Origin: Pseudomonas panipatensis
Lineage (GTDB): Bacteria; Pseudomonadota; Gammaproteobacteria; Pseudomonadales; Pseudomonadaceae
Assembly (NCBI RefSeq): GCF_900099785.1
Contig: NZ_FNDS01000002.1
Coordinates: 682,001-746,000, forward strand
Reading direction: 5' to 3'
Length of the DNA stretch: 64,000 nucleotides
The notes below the pieces were generated by a model. It was not told the DNA's origin and did not search any database. It was given only the letters and a program-made list of their open reading frames with translations. A program made the translations under genes and the position numbers. This document shows, in pieces, positions 46,506 to 54,751 of the stretch; the first letter of the stretch is position 1, and each line of letters opens with the position of its first letter.

Positions 46506-47024
46506 TCAGCTCGCAGCGGCAACGCTCGGCGCCGGCATGGCGACGGCGGTGGTGTAGGTACCGTTCACGTAGATCAGCGGGGTGATCTCGGGGGTGTGGC
46601 GGATTTCCTGGATCAGGCCGATGAACACGGTGTGCGTGCCATAGCTGAAGCGGCCGTCCTGGCGGCACAGCAGGGTCGCCTGGGCGTCCGCCAGGTAGGG
46701 CACGCCACCGGCGGAGGTCTGCCAGTCGCCACTGGCGAAACGCCCCTCGCCCTTCACCGGGCCGCTGCAGAGGTGCGACAGGTGTTCCTGCTCCTGGCCG
46801 AGGATGTTCACGCAGAAGTCGGCGCCGCCTTCCAGCGCGGCGTGCAGCGAGGCGGTCTTGTTCACGCAGATGAGCAGCGACGGCGGCTCGGTGGACAGCG
46901 AATCGACCGCCGTGGCGGACATGGCGAAGCGCTCGCGGCCATCGCTGGTGGTGATGATGGTCACCGACTTGGCCAGCCGGCGCATGGCCTGGAGCATATC
47001 GGTTTTCAGATTGTCTTGGCTCAT
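46506..47024 (-). CDS. hsaB: Flavin reductase component HsaB
   Basis: 172 residues of the flavin-reductase-like (HpaC/HsaB) family: FAMSATAVDSLSTEPPSLLICVNKTASLH and GADFCVNILGQEQEHLS, then a C-terminal TYTTAVAMP. HsaB supplies reduced flavin to HsaA, whose gene starts divergently 257 bases away. ATG 47022-47024 with AGAGG at eight bases is chosen over a frame extension of 21 codons. It is the first gene of the unit ending with kshB. A perfect dyad lies 62 nt upstream (47086-47103). Confidence 0.88.
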   Translation of the reverse strand: MSQDNLKTDMLQAMRRLAKSVTIITTSDGRERFAMSATAVDSLSTEPPSLLICVNKTASLHAALEGGADFCVNILGQEQEHLSHLCSGPVKGEGRFASGDWQTSAGGVPYLADAQATLLCRQDGRFSYGTHTVFIGLIQEIRHTPEITPLIYVNGTYTTAVAMPAPSVAAAS

Positions 47025-47085
47025 CGCACGGGCCTCTGGTTGTCCGGTAGTGCGATCGATTCTGTCGGCCGTCCCGCCGGCCAAC

Positions 47086-47103
47086 ATCGTCCGAGGGGAC
47101 TAG
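47086..47103. promoter_or_regulatory. Recurrent 18-bp dyad upstream of hsaB, copy 5
   Basis: ATCGTCC-GAGG-GGACTAG on the plus strand, reading CTAGTCC-N4-GGACGAT toward hsaB. Both halves match exactly. Confidence 0.65.
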
Positions 47104-47147
47104 GCGCCGACGGCGTATCCGGCGTGGCCTGCGCGGCGATCGCGGGC

Positions 47148-47165
47148 ATGGTCCGTTTGTAGGAT
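47148..47165. promoter_or_regulatory. Degenerate dyad facing hsaA, copy 6
   Basis: ATGGTCC-GTTT-GTAGGAT on the plus strand, two mismatches in each half, 116 nt before the hsaA start. A weak candidate for a second site in the divergent hsaB/hsaA region. Confidence 0.3.
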
Positions 47166-47280
47166 GCCGCGCCCTTCGCGCGTTGCTTGAATGCCCGCGA
47201 AGGGCTCGGCGATGTGCGCGCGGCGCGCGGCCGAAGTCCTGTGCGCAGGCCCCGACGGGGCGATCACAGGAGAACAACAA

Positions 47281-48465
47281 ATGCTCGACCAAGACCTGAT
47301 CCGCCAGCGCCTTCGCCAACGCGCCCGCGAGCTGGTGCCGGTGCTGCGCGAACGCGCCCCGCTGGCCGCCCAGCGCGGGCAGTTGCCGGAGGAAACCCTT
47401 CGCGACTTCCACGAAGCCGGCTTCTTCCGCATCCTCCAGCCGGCGCGCTGGGAAGGCTACGAGCTGGAGCCGAAGGACTTCTTCGAGGTGCAGATGACCC
47501 TTGCCGAAGGCTGCATGTCCTCGGCCTGGGTGCTCGGCGTGGTGGCGATCCACAACTGGCAACTGGCGCTGTTCGACGAGCGCGCCGCCAAGGACGTCTG
47601 GGGCCAGGACTCCAGCGTGCTGATCTCTTCTTCCTATATGCCGGTGGGCCGGGTCACGCCGGTCGAGGGCGGCTATCGGCTGTCCGGGCGCTGGGGCTTC
47701 TCCTCCGGCAGCAAGCATTGCCAGTGGGCCTTCCTCGGCGCCCTGGTGCCGCCCGCGGAGCCGGGCGGCGCGCCGGACTACCGGACCTTCCTGGTGCCGC
47801 GCAGCGACTACACGATCCTCGACAACTGGAACGTGATGGGCCTGGAGGCCACCGGCTCCCACGACATCCTGGTGGAGAACGCCTTCGTCCCCGAATACCG
47901 CACCCACCGCGCCGTCGACGGCTTCATGCAGAACAGCCCGGGCAACGCGGTCAACACCGCGCCGCTGTTCCGCCTGCCGTTCGGGCAGATATTCGTCCGC
48001 GCGGTGTCGTCCTCGGCAATCGGTGCGCTACAGGGCGCCATCGACTGTTTCGTCGAGCACAACCGCGCCCGCGTCGGCGTCAACGATGGCCGCAAGATGG
48101 GCCAGGACCCGGCCGCGCAACAGGCGCTGGCCGACGCCATGGTCGCCGCCGACGAATGCCGCACCGTGCTGCTGCGCAACTTCGAGCTGATGCTGCAACG
48201 CGCCCGCGACGGCCAGCCGCTGGCCATGCCGGAGCGGGTGAAGATGCGCTACGACTCGGCGCTGGTCGGCGACAAGTGCGCGCGCGCGGTGGCCGCGCTG
48301 ATGTTCAACAGCGGCGCCTCGACGATCTTCCGCGACCACCCGATCAACCGCGCCTTCCGCGATATCCACACCGGCCGCGCGCACGTCGCCAACAGCCCGG
48401 CGAAATACGCCTGGAACCTGGGCGGCGTGAGCATGGGCCTGGACAGCAGCGACTTCTTCCTCTGA
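47281..48465 (+). CDS. hsaA: 3-HSA monooxygenase oxygenase component HsaA
   Basis: 394 residues of the flavin-dependent (acyl-CoA-dehydrogenase-like) hydroxylase family: SAWVLGVVAIHNWQLALF, RLSGRWGFSSGSKHCQWAFLGA, and NWNVMGLEATGSHDILV. HsaA hydroxylates the phenolic A ring of 3-HSA to the catechol that HsaC cleaves, using FMNH2 from HsaB. ATG 47281 has GGAG eight bases before it; an open in-frame extension of 30 codons is ignored. It is divergent from hsaB and followed by the luciferase-like gene. Confidence 0.9.
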   Translation: MLDQDLIRQRLRQRARELVPVLRERAPLAAQRGQLPEETLRDFHEAGFFRILQPARWEGYELEPKDFFEVQMTLAEGCMSSAWVLGVVAIHNWQLALFDERAAKDVWGQDSSVLISSSYMPVGRVTPVEGGYRLSGRWGFSSGSKHCQWAFLGALVPPAEPGGAPDYRTFLVPRSDYTILDNWNVMGLEATGSHDILVENAFVPEYRTHRAVDGFMQNSPGNAVNTAPLFRLPFGQIFVRAVSSSAIGALQGAIDCFVEHNRARVGVNDGRKMGQDPAAQQALADAMVAADECRTVLLRNFELMLQRARDGQPLAMPERVKMRYDSALVGDKCARAVAALMFNSGASTIFRDHPINRAFRDIHTGRAHVANSPAKYAWNLGGVSMGLDSSDFFL

Positions 48466-48486
48466 GCCGCGCGCCGGGGGCGCGGC

Positions 48487-48504
48487 ATAGTCCATTCGGG
48501 CGAT
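48487..48504. promoter_or_regulatory. Near-consensus dyad upstream of the luciferase-like gene, copy 7
   Basis: ATAGTCC-ATTC-GGGCGAT on the plus strand, one mismatch per half, 79 nt before the start at 48583 and in the usual gene-relative orientation. Confidence 0.5.
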
Positions 48505-48582
48505 TCCGCGCCGCCGGCGATTACCGACCATGACGGCGAGGCAAAACCTGCCAGCCAGTCAAAAAACAACAAGGGAATCCCG

Positions 48583-49713
48583 ATGAAATTCTCTCTGATC
48601 TACGAAGCGCAAACGCTGGACGCCAGCCGCGAAGGCGACCGCCGCATCTTCGACGAGACCGTCGAGCAGGCAGTCCTCGCCGACCGTCTCGGCTTCGACA
48701 CCTTCTGGTGCGTCGAGCACACCGCGCTGAGCAACTACTCGCACATGTCCGCGCCGGAAACCATGCTCGCCTTCGTCGCCGGCAAGACCGAGCGCATCGG
48801 CATCGGCCACGGCGTGGTCTGCCTGCCGCCGGCGATGAACCATCCGGTGAAGGTGGCCGAGCGCATCGCCACCCTCGACCTGTTGTCCAAGGGCCGCGTG
48901 CACTTCGGCGTGGGCAAGGGCGGCACCCAGCAGGAGGCCGGCACCTTCGGCTACGACCTGAGCACCCTGCAGCCGCAGATCGACGAAGCCATGTACCTGA
49001 TCCCGAAGATGTTCGTGCAGGACGAGATCGAGCATAACGGCGAATTCGTCAAGATCCCCAAGCGGCCGATCCACCCCAAGCCCTACCAGGACCCGCACCC
49101 GCCGATGTACCTCGCCTGCACCAACACCGAGTCGCTGAAGAATGCCGGCGGCCGTGGCATGGGCGCACTGGTGCTGGGCTTCGGCGGCCCCGAGGAAATC
49201 GCCAAGAAGGTCGCCGTCTACCACGAGGCCTGGGACCAGCGTGACGAGAAGGACCAAGTCGGCTTCCGCCCGAACCGCCACATCGCCGCGCTGTGCCCGG
49301 CCATCGTCCTCGACGACAACGCCCAGGCCCGCGCCATCGGCATCCGCGGCCAACGCTACTTCATGGAATCGCTGGCCTACTGGTACGCCGGCGGCGAGCG
49401 CCCGGACCCGGCCAAGTGGCAGGACGACACCTTCGTCGACGGCAACGGCCAGGCGGTGATCCGCTCGCGCTTCGCCTCCGAGGAAGTCACCGTGGACTTC
49501 TCCGACCCGACCATGGCGATGATGAACCCCAACCACGCCTACGGCACGGTGAGCGACTGCATCGGCTACGTGCAGCGGCTGATCGACGCCGGCGCCGACG
49601 AAATCCTCTTCATCTGCCAGATGGGCACCGTGCCGCAGTGGGCGCAACTGGAAACGCTGAAGAACATCGGCGAGAAGGTGATCCCCTACTTCCGCGACAA
49701 GCAGAAGGCCTGA
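48583..49713 (+). CDS. LLM-class (luciferase-like) flavin-dependent oxidoreductase
   Basis: 376 residues of the bacterial-luciferase TIM-barrel family: LADRLGFDTFWCVEHTALSNYSHMSAPETMLAFVAGKTERIGIGHGVVCLP and GRVHFGVGKGGTQQEAGTFG. Members use FMNH2 or F420; pseudomonads lack F420, so FMNH2 (perhaps from HsaB) is likely. It has its own dyad-like element and follows hsaA. It may be a Baeyer-Villiger-type or hydroxylating enzyme on a steroid intermediate. No specific reaction can be read from the sequence. Confidence 0.82.
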   Translation: MKFSLIYEAQTLDASREGDRRIFDETVEQAVLADRLGFDTFWCVEHTALSNYSHMSAPETMLAFVAGKTERIGIGHGVVCLPPAMNHPVKVAERIATLDLLSKGRVHFGVGKGGTQQEAGTFGYDLSTLQPQIDEAMYLIPKMFVQDEIEHNGEFVKIPKRPIHPKPYQDPHPPMYLACTNTESLKNAGGRGMGALVLGFGGPEEIAKKVAVYHEAWDQRDEKDQVGFRPNRHIAALCPAIVLDDNAQARAIGIRGQRYFMESLAYWYAGGERPDPAKWQDDTFVDGNGQAVIRSRFASEEVTVDFSDPTMAMMNPNHAYGTVSDCIGYVQRLIDAGADEILFICQMGTVPQWAQLETLKNIGEKVIPYFRDKQKA

Positions 49714-49720
49714 GCCTCGA

Positions 49721-49747
49721 ACCCGACCCGCCCAGGGCGGGTCGGGT
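49721..49747. terminator. GC-rich hairpin after the luciferase-like gene
   Basis: ACCCGACCCGCC and GGCGGGTCGGGT form a perfect 12-bp stem between the convergent LLM and GYD genes. There is no T-run, so it is a probable but not classical terminator. Confidence 0.5.
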
Positions 49748-49802
49748 AACGCTTGCGCGGGGTGGCCGGCCACGTCCCGGCCGCCCCGCTCCTGCCGGCG
49801 CC

Positions 49803-50093
49803 TCAGCGCAGGCCGGCGAGCAGACCGCGGAACTCCTGTTCCGAGAAACCGCGCAGGGTCTGCGTGCGGATGTTGCCGAGCGACGCCACCTTGAGCAGCA
49901 GCGTGGTGGCCGCGTCCTCCGCGCCGTCCACGATCAGCACCATGTCGTAGCTGCCCGTCGTCCAGTAGGCGGCCTTGACCGAAATGCCGAGTTGCTCGGC
50001 CATTGCCTTGAAAGCGCCGAAGCGGTCGGGCGAGTCCTTGACGTTGCGGATGCCTTGGTCGGTGAAGCTCACCAGGGTGATGAAGGTAGCCAT
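49803..50093 (-). CDS. GYD-domain protein
   Basis: 96 residues of the alpha+beta-barrel GYD family: FITLVSFTDQGIRNVKDSPDRF, then YWTTGSYDMVLIVDGAEDAATTLLLKVASLGNIRTQTLRGF. The eponymous G-Y-D motif is represented by GSYDMV. These small proteins have no settled function but often lie near catabolic or redox genes. It is a single gene converging on the LLM gene. No dyad precedes it. Confidence 0.8.
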   Translation of the reverse strand: MATFITLVSFTDQGIRNVKDSPDRFGAFKAMAEQLGISVKAAYWTTGSYDMVLIVDGAEDAATTLLLKVASLGNIRTQTLRGFSEQEFRGLLAGLR

Positions 50094-50398
50094 GGTTCAG
50101 CTCCTGTCGTATCGAGAGGCGACGGTCGAAGCAGCGGAAGCCACTGCACCGGAAGAAGGCCGCCACCCTTCCCGCCATGCATGCGTGCGGCGCACCGGGC
50201 ACCGCGAGCCCCGTCGACCAGCTGCCATCCGACGACCTCCGCACAACAGGCATAGCAGCCCCGCGGCGCCCTGCACGACCGCTGATCCGCTGGCGCCCCG
50301 GCAGCTTCCCGGCGCCCGCCTATACTTTTCAGCCCACGCCCCGGCCGACGATTTCCACGGCCCTCGCGGAAGCCCTCAAGCCCACACGGAGAACGGAC
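50094..50398. other. Divergent intergenic region GYD/peroxiredoxin
   Basis: 305 bases without a gene between the two divergent start codons. I see no copy of the recurrent dyad and no strong sigma70 promoter; it must hold both promoters. Confidence 0.4.
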
Positions 50399-51052
50399 AT
50401 GGCGATACGTATTGGCGATGAAGCACCCGACTTCACGGCGGAAAGCACCGAAGGCACCCTGCACTTCCACCAGTGGATCGGCGACCACTGGGCGATCCTG
50501 TTCTCCCACCCGAAGGATTTCACCCCGGTGTGCACCACCGAGCTGGGCTGCGTGGCGCGGCTCAAGCCGGAGTTCGACAAGCGCAACACCAAGGTGGTCG
50601 GCCTCAGCGTCGACCCGGTCAGCGATCACCGCGCCTGGGTCGGCGACATCGAGGAAACCCAGGGCCACGCGGTCAACTACCCGCTGATCGGCGACGAGAA
50701 CCTGGTGGTGGCCAAGCTCTACGACATGCTCCACCCCAACGCCAGCCCCGGTGCGCGCAGCGCGGCGGACAACGCCACGGTACGCTCGGTGTTCATCATC
50801 GGCCCGGACAAGAAGGTCAAGGCCACGCTGACCTACCCGATGAGCGCCGGGCGCAACTTCGACGAAGTCCTGCGCCTGCTCGACGCGATCCAGCTCAACG
50901 CCAAGCACAGCGTGGCCACGCCGGTGAACTGGCGCCCCGGCGATGACGTGATCATCCCCACCTCGGTGTCGGATGAAGACGCGCGGAAGAAGTACCCGCA
51001 GGGCTTCAAGACGCTCAAGCCCTACCTGCGCGTGGTCAAGCAGCCGCAATGA
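50399..51052 (+). CDS. 1-Cys peroxiredoxin (Prx6 type)
   Basis: 217 residues. The peroxidatic Cys45 lies in DFTPVCTTELG. No resolving cysteine is present in the C-terminal extension, and the length and GRNFDEVLRLLDAIQLNAKHSVATPVNW segment match the Prx6/1-Cys subfamily. It reduces hydroperoxides in the cytoplasm, plausibly protecting against peroxides made by oxygenases and flavin enzymes nearby. The ATG at 50399 gives the family N-terminus MAIRIGDEAPDF. It is not preceded by a dyad, so it may be outside the regulon. Confidence 0.9.
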   Translation: MAIRIGDEAPDFTAESTEGTLHFHQWIGDHWAILFSHPKDFTPVCTTELGCVARLKPEFDKRNTKVVGLSVDPVSDHRAWVGDIEETQGHAVNYPLIGDENLVVAKLYDMLHPNASPGARSAADNATVRSVFIIGPDKKVKATLTYPMSAGRNFDEVLRLLDAIQLNAKHSVATPVNWRPGDDVIIPTSVSDEDARKKYPQGFKTLKPYLRVVKQPQ

Positions 51053-51110
51053 GCGACGCCCCCGCTTCCGCCGGGAAGAGGGGGGCGCCACCGGCTGCCA
51101 TACTGTTCAG

Positions 51111-51863
51111 ATGGTCAGCGCCACTTTCCGCTTCTACGAGGAGCTGAACGACTTCCTGCCCGCCGAGCGTCGCCGGCGCGCCTTCACCTGCGTCTGCGCC
51201 GAGTCCGCCACGGTCAAGCACATGATCGAGGCGCTCGGCGTGCCGCACACCGAGGTCGAGCTGGTGCTGCTCAATGGCGAGTCGGTCGGCTTCGAGCGGC
51301 TGATCCTCGATGGCGACCGCCTGGCCGTGTACCCGACCTTCGAGCGCCTGGACATCAGTCCGCTGCTCAAGGTGCGCGCGCAGCCCTTGCGGGTGCTGCG
51401 CTTCGTCGCCGACGCGCACCTCGGCGGGCTCGCCGCGCTGCTGCGCATGAGCGGTTTCGACACCCTCTACGACAACGCCTTCGAGGATGCCCGGATCGCC
51501 GAGATCGGCGCCCGGCAGGGACGCATCGTGCTGACCCGCGACCGCGAGCTGCTCAAGCGGCGGATCATCAGCCACGGCTGCTACGTGCACGCGCTCAAGC
51601 CGGCGCTGCAACTGCGCGAGCTGTTCGAGCGCCTCGACCTGGCGCGCAGCGCGCGCCCCTTCAGCCGCTGCCTGCAGTGCAACCAGCCACTGCGCGAACT
51701 GCCCGCGGAAGAGGCGCGGCCGCGGGTGCCGCCACGGGTCGCCGCGCGCTACTCACGCTTCCTCGCCTGCGATGCCTGTCAGCAGGTGTTCTGGGAAGGC
51801 ACGCACTGGCGCAGCATGCAGGCGCTGCTGGCGCCCCTGCTGGCGGGCGACCGAGCGCCCTAG
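51111..51863 (+). CDS. Mut7-C RNase domain protein with ubiquitin-like N-terminus
   Basis: 250 residues. The first 85 (ATFRFYEELNDFLPAERRRR...VYPTFERLDISP) form a ThiS/ubiquitin-like domain. Then comes a PIN-like Mut7-C domain (LRFVADAHLGGLAALLRMSGFDTLYDN and RIVLTRDRELLKRR with acidic residues), and a C-terminal zinc ribbon with CLQCNQPL and CDACQQVFW. It is a common, conserved housekeeping-type protein of unknown RNA target. It starts 58 bases after the peroxiredoxin and may share its transcript. Confidence 0.85.
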   Translation: MVSATFRFYEELNDFLPAERRRRAFTCVCAESATVKHMIEALGVPHTEVELVLLNGESVGFERLILDGDRLAVYPTFERLDISPLLKVRAQPLRVLRFVADAHLGGLAALLRMSGFDTLYDNAFEDARIAEIGARQGRIVLTRDRELLKRRIISHGCYVHALKPALQLRELFERLDLARSARPFSRCLQCNQPLRELPAEEARPRVPPRVAARYSRFLACDACQQVFWEGTHWRSMQALLAPLLAGDRAP

Positions 51864-51878
51864 CCGCGCCGAGCGGGT

Positions 51879-52760
51879 TCAGATCACCCGCGCCGGGTGC
51901 TGCACGCGCGGCGCGCCGAGCTGTTCGCGCCAGGACGGCGGCTGGCGCCCGTCGGCCTCGCAGATCGCATAGCGCAGGGCCAGCTCGGCGCTGACCAGGG
52001 TCAGCCCGGAAAGACTCGGCAACTGCGGATCGTCGAGCAGCGCGCGGATGATCCGGCCATTGAACTGCGGGGTTTCCGCCTGCGCCAGGAAGGCCTCGTA
52101 CTGATCGGCGCGAGCCTGCCCGGCGATGGCCGTGCGCTCGGTGAGCTGCGGCCCCAGCCACAGCGAAAGCGCCGCCACCCGGGTGTTCTCGAAGTCCACC
52201 GCCATGTCCGCGGCAAGCTTGTCGATGCCGGCCTTCTGCGCGCCGTAGGCCGGCCCGTGCATGTAGCAGCCGGCGCCGAACGACGAGGTGAAGGCGATCA
52301 GCCCGCGCGCGGCGCGCAACAGCAGCGGCGCCGCGTAATAGCTGGCGACGTAGGCCGAGCGCAGGCCGACATCGAGGATGTCCACCAATTCGAGCGGCTT
52401 TTCCCAGAACGGCCCCGGATCGATGAGGTTCTCGTGGATGCAGGCGGCGTTGTTCACCAGCAGGTCGAGCTGCCCCTGCTCCTCGTCGATGCGCTGGAAC
52501 AGCGCGCGCACCTGGGCATCGTCGCCATGGTCGCATTGCACGGCGATGCCGCGACCACCGGCGGCGTCGATGGCCGCGGCGGTCTCATGGATGCTCCCCG
52601 GCATCACCTGGCCACGCAGCCGCGCCGCGCCCGACTGGGTCGAGCGGCCGCTGACGTAGACGGTCATGCCGGCGGCGCCGAGCGCCACGGCGATGCCCTT
52701 GCCGACACCCCGGCTGGCGCCGGTGACCAGCGCCACGCCCGGTTGTCGCTCAGGCGTCAT
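51879..52760 (-). CDS. SDR-family dehydrogenase
   Basis: 293 residues. TGASRGVGKG is the cofactor loop, NNAA follows strand 4, and FTSSFGAGCYMHGPAYGAQKAG carries Ser/Tyr/Lys. The C-terminal 100 residues are longer than in classical SDRs, as in DHRS1-like enzymes. The start overlaps the end of kstD by 11 bases, so the two are co-expressed. A steroid substrate is likely from context only. Confidence 0.82.
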   Translation of the reverse strand: MTPERQPGVALVTGASRGVGKGIAVALGAAGMTVYVSGRSTQSGAARLRGQVMPGSIHETAAAIDAAGGRGIAVQCDHGDDAQVRALFQRIDEEQGQLDLLVNNAACIHENLIDPGPFWEKPLELVDILDVGLRSAYVASYYAAPLLLRAARGLIAFTSSFGAGCYMHGPAYGAQKAGIDKLAADMAVDFENTRVAALSLWLGPQLTERTAIAGQARADQYEAFLAQAETPQFNGRIIRALLDDPQLPSLSGLTLVSAELALRYAICEADGRQPPSWREQLGAPRVQHPARVI

Positions 52761-54507
52761 CGCGCACCTCCTGTGCCTGGGGCGCGGCACGGCGGGCGCT
52801 GGCCTGCTGGTGGATATGCTCGGCGGCGAGGAAGCCGAAGGTCATCGCCGGGCCGATGGTCGAGCCGGCGCCGGGATAGGTCGTGCCCATCATCGAGGAG
52901 GAGCTGTTGCCGATCGCATAGAGCCCGGCGATGACGCCGCCGTTCTCGTGCAGCACGCGGGCATGCGCGTCGGTGAGCAAGCCGCCCTTGGTGCCGATGT
53001 CGCCGGCATCCACCTTCACCGCGTAGAAGGGTGCCTTGAGCAACGGCGCCAGGCAGGGATTGGGCTGCACGTTGGGGTCGCCGTAGTAGCGGTCGAACAA
53101 CGACTCGCCCTTGTGGAAATCCGGGTCCTGGCCCAGCGCCGCGTGGTGGTTGAAGCGCTCCAGGGTACGCACCAGGCCCTGCGCATCGACGCCGATCTGC
53201 GCGGCCAGCGCTTCCAGGCTCTGCGCCTTGTGGTAGTAGCCGCGCAGGTTCTCCGGCAGCCGCGAGTCCGGTTGCGCGTAGCCCGGCAGCAGCGCGCCGC
53301 AAGGGTATTTGTGGCGGAATTCGGCGTCGAACACCATCCAGCAGGGGACGCTCGCCGCCTGCTCGCTGTGGTTCGCGTACATGGCGTAGACGATGTCGGT
53401 GTAGGGCGCCGCTTCGTTGACGAAGCGCTGTCCCGCCGCGTTGACCAGCACGCAACCGGGCAGGTTGCGTTCGACGAACAGCCCGCGCTGTTTTTCTTCG
53501 CCATCGACATGCGTGGTTGGCGCCCACCAGCTGTGATCCATCAGCGCGGTGGCGGCGCCCAGTTGCTGGCCGGCGCGAATGCCGTCGCCACTGTTGAAGG
53601 GCGGCGTGGCGCTCCATTTCGCCTGCGACGGCCGTGGGTGGTACTGGTCGCGCATGGCCTGGTTTCGCTCGAAACCGCCCGCCGCCACCACCACCGCCTG
53701 TCGCGCGCGGACCCGCAGCAGGCGGCCGTTGCGCTGCACCTCGACGCCGATCACCCGGCCGTCTTCCTCGATCAGCGACTGCAGCGACGACTGCAGCCAC
53801 AGCGGCACGCCGCGATCCATCAGCGAGCGGCGCAGGGCGCCGACCAGCGCGTTGCCGAGGGTGAGGAAGCGGTCGCGCCGCGAACGCAGGCGGCCGCCCA
53901 GATCGCTCCAGTAGCGCCAGAGGATGCGCAGGGTCAGGCCGACCCAGCCGGGGCGGCGGCAGAGCAGCACCTGCGCCTCCTTCATGGTCATGCCGATGCG
54001 CCCCATCATCAGGGTGCCCGGCGACGGCGCGCGCATGCGCTCGAATTCATCGCCCAGCTCGCGGGCGTCGAACGGCAGCGGGTCCATGGAGCGATAGCCA
54101 GGCTTGCCGCCGGGCGCTTCCGGGTAATAGTCGGCGTATTCCGGCTGCGCCTCGAAATGCACGCGGCTGTGCCGGTCCAGGTACTCGACCATGCGCCGGG
54201 CGTGCTCGACATAGGCCTCGATGCGGCTCGGCTCGACGATGCCGCCGGTGACCGTGCTGATGTACTGGATCGCCTCCGCCGCCGAGTCCTGCCCGCCGAG
54301 GGCGGCGATGCGGTGGTTGTTGGGAATCCAGATGCCGCCGCCGGAGACCGCCGAGGTGCCGCCATAGCGGTCGCTCTTTTCCAGCACCAGCACGTCCAGT
54401 CCGAGGTCGCGGGCGCGTAGCGCGGCGGTCATCCCGCCGGCGCCGCTGCCCACCACCAGTACATCGCATTCCTGGTCCCAGTCCTGACCACTCGTCGTTG
54501 CCTTCAT
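52750..54507 (-). CDS. kstD: 3-ketosteroid delta1-dehydrogenase (KstD)
   Basis: 585 residues. The FAD motif DVLVVGSGAGGMTAALRARD (about 15-34) is followed by GGTSAVSGGGIWIPNN. The C-terminal GLYAIGNSSSSMMGTTYPGAG and the following TIGPAMTFGFLAAEHI contain the catalytic Tyr and Gly of KSTDs. The enzyme introduces the C1-C2 double bond, which together with C9 hydroxylation opens ring B. ATG 54505-54507 fits the family N-terminus; a longer frame upstream is not coding-like. A dyad with one mismatch lies 78 nt upstream. Confidence 0.92.
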   Translation of the reverse strand: MKATTSGQDWDQECDVLVVGSGAGGMTAALRARDLGLDVLVLEKSDRYGGTSAVSGGGIWIPNNHRIAALGGQDSAAEAIQYISTVTGGIVEPSRIEAYVEHARRMVEYLDRHSRVHFEAQPEYADYYPEAPGGKPGYRSMDPLPFDARELGDEFERMRAPSPGTLMMGRIGMTMKEAQVLLCRRPGWVGLTLRILWRYWSDLGGRLRSRRDRFLTLGNALVGALRRSLMDRGVPLWLQSSLQSLIEEDGRVIGVEVQRNGRLLRVRARQAVVVAAGGFERNQAMRDQYHPRPSQAKWSATPPFNSGDGIRAGQQLGAATALMDHSWWAPTTHVDGEEKQRGLFVERNLPGCVLVNAAGQRFVNEAAPYTDIVYAMYANHSEQAASVPCWMVFDAEFRHKYPCGALLPGYAQPDSRLPENLRGYYHKAQSLEALAAQIGVDAQGLVRTLERFNHHAALGQDPDFHKGESLFDRYYGDPNVQPNPCLAPLLKAPFYAVKVDAGDIGTKGGLLTDAHARVLHENGGVIAGLYAIGNSSSSMMGTTYPGAGSTIGPAMTFGFLAAEHIHQQASARRAAPQAQEVRDDA

Positions 54508-54584
54508 GCGCGTCTCTCCCGGCAGGCGGCGCGGGTCCATCCCGCGGCCGACGTCGATTGTTCGCGCGCCTCGGAAAGCCCGGC

Positions 54585-54602
54585 ATCGTCCGAAGAGACT
54601 AG
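54585..54602. promoter_or_regulatory. Recurrent dyad facing kstD, copy 8
   Basis: ATCGTCC-GAAG-AGACTAG on the plus strand (one mismatch in the second half), 78 nt from the kstD start. Confidence 0.6.
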
Positions 54603-54635
54603 CGGCCAAGCCGCATGCCAGAGCATCCGAGAGGC

Positions 54636-54653
54636 TTAGTCCCTTCGGACGAT
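54636..54653. promoter_or_regulatory. Recurrent dyad facing DUF1302, copy 9
   Basis: TTAGTCC-CTTC-GGACGAT on the plus strand, 99 nt before the DUF1302 start at 54752, in opposite orientation to copy 8. Each gene of the divergent pair thus has its own correctly oriented copy. Confidence 0.65.
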
Positions 54654-54751
54654 GTTGTCGTTTCGGCGCGATCCCATAGTCCGCTCGCACCTCCCCCCGC
54701 CAACCCCCGATCGAGGTCGGGCACCTCGCCCCGACCCGCGCAGAGGACGAG

